37,365 nucleotides of DNA from an uncultured Prevotellaceae bacterium (GTDB taxonomy: Bacteria; Bacteroidota; Bacteroidia; Bacteroidales; Bacteroidaceae): NCBI GenBank assembly GCA_946406435.1, contig CAMJKP010000029.1:1-37365 (forward strand), written 5' to 3'. Of the stretch, positions 34,101 through 37,365 are shown one piece after another. The notes under the pieces were generated by a model that did not search any database, was not told the DNA's origin, and was given only the letters and a program-made list of their open reading frames with translations. The translations under genes and the position numbers were made by a program. Each line of letters opens with the position of its first letter. The stretch's first letter is position 1.

Positions 34101-34286
34101 CAAGCAATAAACAAAAAGAAATTCATATTATTTGTTCGAGAGGCAAAACATGATGGATTTGGTAATACATGTCCATTCTACTGTTTTGGTTTGGTAGATT
34201 ATATCTCGTCAAGAGATGACAAACCAATGAGTATAGATTGGAGAATGCACCAACCAATTATGCCTCAATTCATTAATGCAGTATAA
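31191..34286 (+). CDS. PLD-nuclease/superfamily II helicase/DUF3427-like protein
   Basis: The 1031-residue protein has four parts. Residues 1-120 are helical and acidic. A phospholipase D-like nuclease domain (about 125-285) has H219 and K221 in RLHAKSYIF, followed by GSSNLS (237-242). The superfamily II helicase core has motif I AATGTGKT (339-346), motif II DEAH (438-441), motif III-like TATPER (464-469) and motif VI QQLGRGLRLYPG (639-650). A C-terminal region (about 700-1031), with FHWKSQNTDTHQGRG, fits DUF3427. Only one HxK is seen, so the nuclease would need to dimerise. Such proteins probably unwind and cut nucleic acid; related genes are often found near defence loci. The NUDIX gene follows after 5 bases. 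Confidence 0.9.
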   Translation: MKLKEGSYENIITNELQQDMLQAESDGLVCKQDVIDDAESPSMLAEHVHRIIQNRLADENLTNEERTDFVNKLIDFLDEDKEDKQDIVADGKHMLSAVVSKQEDARLKATNKEPIRPLTGFRTSSLFTGGQSKVPMNSEIERDIESADRISLIVSFLKLSGINLIYDRLKKFCENPNHKLRIITTTYCGVTEAKAVERLSQLPNTEIRISYNTDIERLHAKSYIFERNSGFSTAYIGSSNLSKSAQTDGLEWNIRVTNIENPHIIKTALATFDLYWNSHNFEDFNVGGVEKLYAELKKEKKSTSISSLVKYTILPHQKKILDRLIAIRENGVKRNLIVAATGTGKTVISAFDYKLFLDANPNHNRILFVAHRQEILVQSIKTYRSVLMDANFGDIWVGNYKPQGGIDHLFVSVPTFNSKYDDIFSSLPSDYYDYIVIDEAHHLVADSYRKILDHFKPKLLIGLTATPERMDGVSLLPDFDDQISAEIRLPMALDEGLLTPFQYLCISDNTDLTDDDLMQGSKYVATKLTEKLCNKERVGLIVDRLKYYLPDERKCRALGFCATKEHARFMSESFNQYGLKADYLTADRNEVRDELNKKLAKAEINYLFVVDIFNEGIDIPSVDTVLFLRPTESLTIFLQQLGRGLRLYPGKQLLTVFDFVAQLNQKYDFTSRFRSLMVHKDRSVVDQVKTGFTLLPHGCTIHMEEKAQQYVLENIKAAIYNKTRLIQELRSYDHCPTLKEFIENNGQDVRIIYKNNCWSSLKREAGFCSYEQDLFTKKFEKGMSNLVHVNTLSYLQFIRKTLNHLDNIKFNDKREETFGIMLYYTLYQDKIDKMNFKNIEEGISKLKKYRIFVSEMLELTDYLMANLETKTFSVGEGLPVALEQYGCYTREEVFAIFGRQTANKKMQGSVAGVFNIEELNTELFFVTLNKSDKDFSATTMYDDYVVSENQFHWKSQNTDTHQGRGKRFVEQAINKKKFILFVREAKHDGFGNTCPFYCFGLVDYISSRDDKPMSIDWRMHQPIMPQFINAV

Positions 34287-34291
34287 AAATT

Positions 34292-34681
34292 ATGAAACAC
34301 TATAACGTGGTGGCGGCTGCTATTCGCCATAATGACAGGATTCTGTGTATGCAGCGTGGGAAAACGAAGTTTGACTATACTGCTTATAAGTGGGAGTTTC
34401 CCGGTGGGAAGATTGAGGCTGGGGAATCGCCGCAGGAGGCTGTCAGACGCGAGATTATGGAGGAGATGGATATGGATATCCGTGTGGGGGATTCTGTCTG
34501 CACGGTAGAGAATGAATATCCTGACTTCTCTATTACGATGCAGGTGTTCTGGTGTGATGTTGACTCGCCTGTGTTTGACTTGAAAGAGCATAACGCCTTT
34601 AAATGGCTTTCAATGGATGATCTGCCTTCACTTGACTGGGCTGAGGCTGACAGGAAGGTTGTTAATTGCATCATTAGATAA
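34292..34681 (+). CDS. NUDIX hydrolase, MutT-like
   Basis: The 129-residue protein has a NUDIX box at 39-61 (GKIEAGESPQEAVRREIMEE), with catalytic Glu residues in REIMEE. The Gly near the end of the box is replaced by Asp (D60). The N-terminal VVAAAIRHNDRILCMQRGK and WEFPGGK are typical of MutT/(deoxy)nucleoside triphosphate pyrophosphohydrolases, which remove oxidised nucleotides such as 8-oxo-dGTP. It follows the helicase stop by 5 bases, so it is very probably co-transcribed. In this operon it may act on a nucleotide signal or a modified nucleotide; that is inference. Confidence 0.93.
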   Translation: MKHYNVVAAAIRHNDRILCMQRGKTKFDYTAYKWEFPGGKIEAGESPQEAVRREIMEEMDMDIRVGDSVCTVENEYPDFSITMQVFWCDVDSPVFDLKEHNAFKWLSMDDLPSLDWAEADRKVVNCIIR

Positions 34682-34702
34682 TCTTTAACCCCTAAATCTA
34701 TT

Positions 34703-34822
34703 ATGAAACCAAACGAATACGAATCTGAATCTGGGATGTGTCCTTATTGTGGCTCTGAGGATGTGCAGGTGCTGTGTGATGGTACTTGCCGCTGTCTTGA
34801 GTGTGGGAGCATCTGGAGATAA
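34703..34822 (+). CDS. 39-residue zinc-ribbon protein
   Basis: The frame encodes 39 residues: an acidic N-terminus (MKPNEYESESG), then two CxxC pairs in CPYCGSEDVQ and CRCLECGSIWR. The four Cys (CPYC and CLEC) fit a one-zinc ribbon. Codon use is like the neighbours. It starts 21 bases after the NUDIX stop and ends 9 bases before the next ATG, so it belongs to the same operon. Small zinc ribbons bind nucleic acid or a partner protein. The protein is short enough to be missed by length filters. Confidence 0.8.
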   Translation: MKPNEYESESGMCPYCGSEDVQVLCDGTCRCLECGSIWR

Positions 34823-34831
34823 AAAAATAAT

Positions 34832-35332
34832 ATGGAACCGTATAAACTGAAAGAAATTCGCAGATATGAGATTGGCTTGTGTACGTCTCTTCCCTCTTTA
34901 CTTGTTTTTGGCTTTGCATTTTTTGCTGGTGATTGGATAGCAAAGATTTTTTTTGCTATTCTATGTATTGCTCCTGGTTTTTGGCTTTTTTATTCCTGGC
35001 AGGGCTATAGATGGCTAAAAAAGCAGACGAATGTGTGCTATGCATTGGTGATAGATGAGAATGGCATGCTACTGGGGTATGATAACGCGGATGTGATCTT
35101 GTCGTGGGATAAGATTTCAGGTGTTCGCTTTCTGAGGAAGAAGGTGGAGGATGGTGGTCGTTTGGGGGTGCTTGTGGTGATAGAGAAGGATGGTGAGGAG
35201 GTGATTTTTAACCTCGACAGACATGCGCCTATTAACTTCTTTCGCATCAGAAGGGCGATAAGGTATTTCAGTAAGCGTGAGGATATTGTCATGGAGTCGT
35301 CGAACTTGCTCTTGATGTGGTTCATGGGGTGA
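34832..35332 (+). CDS. Two-TM membrane protein with PH-like cytoplasmic domain
   Basis: The 166-residue protein has two hydrophobic helices (about 17-33 and 36-56), ending in GYRWLKKQ, so both termini are probably cytoplasmic. Residues 66-150 are beta-rich (YALVIDENGMLLGYDN, then ILSWDKISGVRFLRKK and VEDGGRLGVLVVIEKDGEE). This matches the pattern of bacterial PH-like or STM3941-type domains fused to TM pairs. No enzyme motif is seen. It is the last gene of the helicase operon and is followed 8 bases later by a 395-bp inverted-repeat element. A membrane end-component is common in abortive-infection-like systems, but nothing here proves a toxic role. Confidence 0.7.
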   Translation: MEPYKLKEIRRYEIGLCTSLPSLLVFGFAFFAGDWIAKIFFAILCIAPGFWLFYSWQGYRWLKKQTNVCYALVIDENGMLLGYDNADVILSWDKISGVRFLRKKVEDGGRLGVLVVIEKDGEEVIFNLDRHAPINFFRIRRAIRYFSKREDIVMESSNLLLMWFMG

Positions 35333-35340
35333 GATCTACG

Positions 35341-35735
35341 CAATCTTTTACCAAAAAGAAAGGGTCGCTTACGCGAATAAATCTTGAAAGTAAATGGGCA
35401 ATAAATTTTATCAGAAAATTAATTTCAGATAATTCAGATAAATCCATTTTTTTTCGAACACGAAATACACGGATGGAACGGAAGTTCCGTTTGTTCTGTG
35501 TTTTCCGTGTTCATGTTTATATTAACCACAGATATTCATGATCTCACAGATGCAAATCACGAGCGTAAGCGAGACTTTGCTTAGCCTTGCGACTGTCTTG
35601 CTGATGAGCTTAGCGAATAAAAATATCCGTTTAATCTGTGCTATCTGTGGTCGTTTAAATAATAATTTTCTGGTTCAATTTACTTTCCAAAAACATCTCA
35701 GGGCGCAAGCCCAGTTTCTTATTGGTAAAAGATTG
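35341..35735. mobile_element. 395-bp inverted-repeat (MITE-like) element
   Basis: Ends are CAATCTTTTACCAAAAAGAA and the near-complement TTCTTATTGGTAAAAGATTG. Inside, further nested inverted pairs appear: GAAAGTAAAT/ATTTACTTTC, ACCACAGAT (35525-35533)/ATCTGTGGT (35643-35651) and CACAGAT/ATCTGTG. No transposase is encoded. The left half resembles 21964-22104. No reliable target duplication is visible. Confidence 0.75.
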
Positions 35736-35797
35736 GTAAGATTGGGAACTCACGTTAATATAAAACTAAAACATACCACCAATAAATATAAAACAAA

Positions 35798-35838
35798 AAT
35801 CCCGCATAACTACTTGAGTTATACGGGATTCTTTATTT
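35798..35838 (+). terminator. Hairpin terminator downstream of the element
   Basis: AATCCCG (35798-35804) pairs with CGGGATT (35824-35830), with an inner ATAACT/AGTTAT pair and one C-A mismatch, followed by CTTTATTT. It may end transcripts from the helicase operon. Confidence 0.75.
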
Positions 35839-35879
35839 ATTTTACTTCAATTTCATTAATGCTAAACGCTATTATATAT

Positions 35880-36100
35880 CAGTTGATTTTCTTCACACGT
35901 GTGAATGATCTGGAGATGTCAAGGAGATTGTCAAGGAGAAGTAGGGGAGATGTCAAGGAGATTGTAAAGCCATTCCTTGTTTTTGCCACTATTGGCACTT
36001 TTTGGTAGTACATAGGTAGCGTTTTTGTTAAATTTCCCAGACTTTACATTAAATTTTTGGCAATATTGCCAACTTTTTAATGTGAAACTAGCTTTGTTTC
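35880..36100. other. Non-coding stretch with two palindromes and a direct repeat
   Basis: It holds a perfect palindrome TTCACACGTGTGAA (35892-35905) and a 20-base direct repeat GGAGATGTCAAGGAGATTGT (35912-35931 and 35946-35965). A two-level inverted repeat follows: TTGGCAATATTGCCAA (36057-36072) inside ACATTAAA/TTTAATGT (36046-36083). 36101-36385 is A/T-rich with a GGGGAAATTCCCC hairpin at 36344 and no supported gene. Confidence 0.65.
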
Positions 36101-36385
36101 TTGTTTTTGGTAGAATACAGGTGAGTTTCTTATTTTTTTGCTTGTTTTTGCTTGTTTGTTGTTTTTTTTATGAGCATATCCGCATTAATTCCGATTATTT
36201 TTCGTAATTTTGTCGTCAAGCAAGAGAAATAAGCTGTGCAAAAATTGCACATGTTCCATTTTGGAACACATGGGAATGAAGAGAGCAAATGCGAACAGAA
36301 ATCCCTCTTTGAAACGTTTGGATATACACTCTAATAAAAATTAGGGGAAATTCCCCCATAATTCCCTCTAATTTCTCGTTATTTT

Positions 36386-36418
36386 TTTGTGTTTTTAAAG
36401 AAAAAAGAGTTATATTTG
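36386..36418 (+). promoter_or_regulatory. Promoter of the Fic gene
   Basis: TTTG (36386-36389), 21 bases and TATATTTG (36411-36418) match the consensus. A 22-residue frame starts 25 bases downstream and the Fic start 68 bases downstream. Confidence 0.8.
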
Positions 36419-36442
36419 TACTCAAATAATAACATAAGTGAG

Positions 36443-36511
36443 ATGGAATACAAACGTTTAATGAAGTGGACGGAACACAAAGTATATGAACGAAAAGCAG
36501 AAATATATTGA
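36443..36511 (+). CDS. Possible 22-residue leader peptide overlapping fic
   Basis: The frame MEYKRLMKWTEHKVYERKAE ends at a TGA that overlaps the first codons of the Fic gene in another frame (ATG at 36486). It is the first ATG after the promoter and follows AAGTGAG. It could couple or limit translation of the Fic protein, or be chance. Confidence 0.35.
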   Translation: MEYKRLMKWTEHKVYERKAEIY

Positions 36512-37365
36512 CTTTGAAGCTTACGAACGTGTGGCAGAGCCACATAAGCGTGAGAGGGTTTCGGCTTGGCGTACTGCAATAGGACTTCAAGACGTAGATG
36601 GGCTTCGTGTGTCTGAATATCTGAAGGAAATAGCTGTAAAGCATATTGAGGGTGACATCACCATCGATGAGGTGAGAGAACAGCTACATTCTTACTATGT
36701 GAATAAGACTACGCACGATGCTGATGATGCAGAAAAAGAAGAGGCAGACCGCGTGGCAGCAAATATCACGAAGTTGTTGAATGAAAAATCATTCTCTTTG
36801 ACTCCTTTGGAGTTCTTGAACATCCATCGACATCTATTTGAGGGCATTTTTAAGCATGCAGGAGAGATTCGTCCGTATGACATCAGTAAAAAAGAATGGG
36901 TGTTGCAAGGGGATACTGTTGTATATGGTCGTGCAACTGATATTTATGCGGCATTAAGATATGATATACAGACAGAACGGGATTTCAGTTATAAAGGCTT
37001 GACTACTGATGAGATTATCTCGCATGTTGTCGATTTCGTAACTTTGTTATGGCAGAACCATCCGTTCCGCGAAGGAAACACTCGAACAACGGCTGTTTTC
37101 GTTATCAAATATCTACGTTCTTGTGGTTTTAATGTAAATAACGAGTTGTTTGCAGATAACTCCTGGTACTTTCGTAATGCCCTTGTACGTGCCAATTATC
37201 GTAATCCGCAGAAAGGCATACAGCCAGATAAGTCTTTCCTCATAAAGTTCTTCCGAAATTTGTTGCTCGGGGAGAACAACGAACTAAAGAATCGATATAT
37301 GCTGATTGGATATAAGGATGCTGAGAGTGCTACCCATACAACTACCCATACAACCACCCATACAA
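36486..37365 (+). CDS. Fic family protein with VbhA-like N-terminus (3'-truncated by window edge)
   Basis: 293 codons are open to the window end. The N-terminal 25-75 (WRTAIGLQDVDGL, then IEGDITIDEVREQLHSYY) resembles the antitoxin-VbhA region of Fic proteins, which holds back the enzyme. The Fic core has a flap segment LQGDTVVYGRATDI (140-153) and the active-site motif HPFREGNTRT (192-201). This matches HxFx(D/E)GN, but has Thr where GNGR is classical. Fic enzymes usually transfer AMP from ATP to a target Tyr or Thr hydroxyl. Residues 283 onward are encoded by a 12-bp tandem repeat (THTT units). It stands alone after a promoter, downstream of the helicase operon. Confidence 0.88.
   Translation, partial: MNEKQKYIDFEAYERVAEPHKRERVSAWRTAIGLQDVDGLRVSEYLKEIAVKHIEGDITIDEVREQLHSYYVNKTTHDADDAEKEEADRVAANITKLLNEKSFSLTPLEFLNIHRHLFEGIFKHAGEIRPYDISKKEWVLQGDTVVYGRATDIYAALRYDIQTERDFSYKGLTTDEIISHVVDFVTLLWQNHPFREGNTRTTAVFVIKYLRSCGFNVNNELFADNSWYFRNALVRANYRNPQKGIQPDKSFLIKFFRNLLLGENNELKNRYMLIGYKDAESATHTTTHTTTHT
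37331..37365. repeat. 12-bp tandem repeat inside the Fic frame
   Basis: Units TACCCATACAAC, TACCCATACAAC and CACCCATACAA run to the window edge and encode THTT repeats. The copy number beyond the edge is unknown; a 12-bp unit keeps the frame when it expands or shrinks. Confidence 0.85.

Noticed and set aside
35538..36008. 156-residue forward frame
   Set aside because: Its first third is read from the 395-bp inverted-repeat element and the rest from a terminator and direct repeats.
36216..36644. 142-residue reverse frame
   Set aside because: It crosses the Fic promoter and N-terminal coding region; the Fic frame is clearly the real one.
37331..37365. CRISPR-like or intergenic repeat at the window end
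   Set aside because: The 12-bp units stay in the Fic reading frame and have no spacers.

Overview
The window looks like chromosomal DNA of a Bacteroidales bacterium, most probably Prevotella or Segatella. Three things point there. Many genes are preceded by the Bacteroidetes promoter (TTTG, about 20 bases, then TAnnTTTG). The gene content is typical: TamL, a 'smalltalk' small protein, DUF4421- and DUF6266-like proteins, and MKK-type lipoproteins with acidic stretches after the Cys. The non-coding DNA is also full of short palindromic repeats. No rRNA, tRNA or CRISPR array was recognised.

Layout. 1-5951 is housekeeping: the start of a uracil permease (reverse strand), a formate/nitrite-transporter-like protein, a BI-1/YccA membrane protein, an acidic-tailed protein of unknown function, the clamp-loader-like ATPase RarA, a TRIC/UPF0126 membrane protein and a HIT-family hydrolase. 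6220-10895 is a dTDP-L-rhamnose operon in the order rfbD-rfbA-rfbC-rfbB, with a NusG/UpxY-like elongation factor overlapping the last gene by one base. 11134-16121 holds a SpoU/TrmH methyltransferase divergent from the outer-membrane lipoprotein TamL, then a PIN-domain protein with long disordered tails. 16302-21612 is mostly reverse strand: an SDR oxidoreductase with a perfect palindrome in its promoter, a 31-residue membrane peptide with its own consensus promoter, a nucleoside phosphorylase, a PD40-like periplasmic protein with a structured leader, an EamA transporter and a C-GCAxxG-C-C protein. 21613-29011 is repeat-dense accessory DNA: two identical 129-bp MITE-like elements, a CE1-type esterase with a Gly/Pro/Gln repeat insert, two tandemly duplicated lipoproteins, a DUF4421 barrel, and a DUF6266-like gene with a smalltalk gene behind it.

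28958-37365 is the most accessory-like part. It contains an unusual iteron/palindrome region, facing consensus promoters around a strongly folding RNA, and two small unknown genes. Next comes a compact four-gene operon: a PLD-nuclease/superfamily II helicase/DUF3427-like protein, a NUDIX hydrolase 5 bases later, a 39-residue zinc-ribbon protein and a two-TM membrane protein. It ends at a 395-bp inverted-repeat element, after which a Fic protein with a VbhA-like N-terminus runs off the window in a 12-bp tandem repeat. The helicase-NUDIX-zinc ribbon-membrane operon is the best candidate for an undescribed system, plausibly genome defence or nucleic-acid quality control; that role is inference from domains and context.

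At least six families of dispersed inverted repeats fill the gaps. They occur at gene ends, inside one 5' leader, over one stop codon and, apparently, inside one reading frame. No RAYT or other transposase is present, so they would have to be moved by an enzyme encoded elsewhere.
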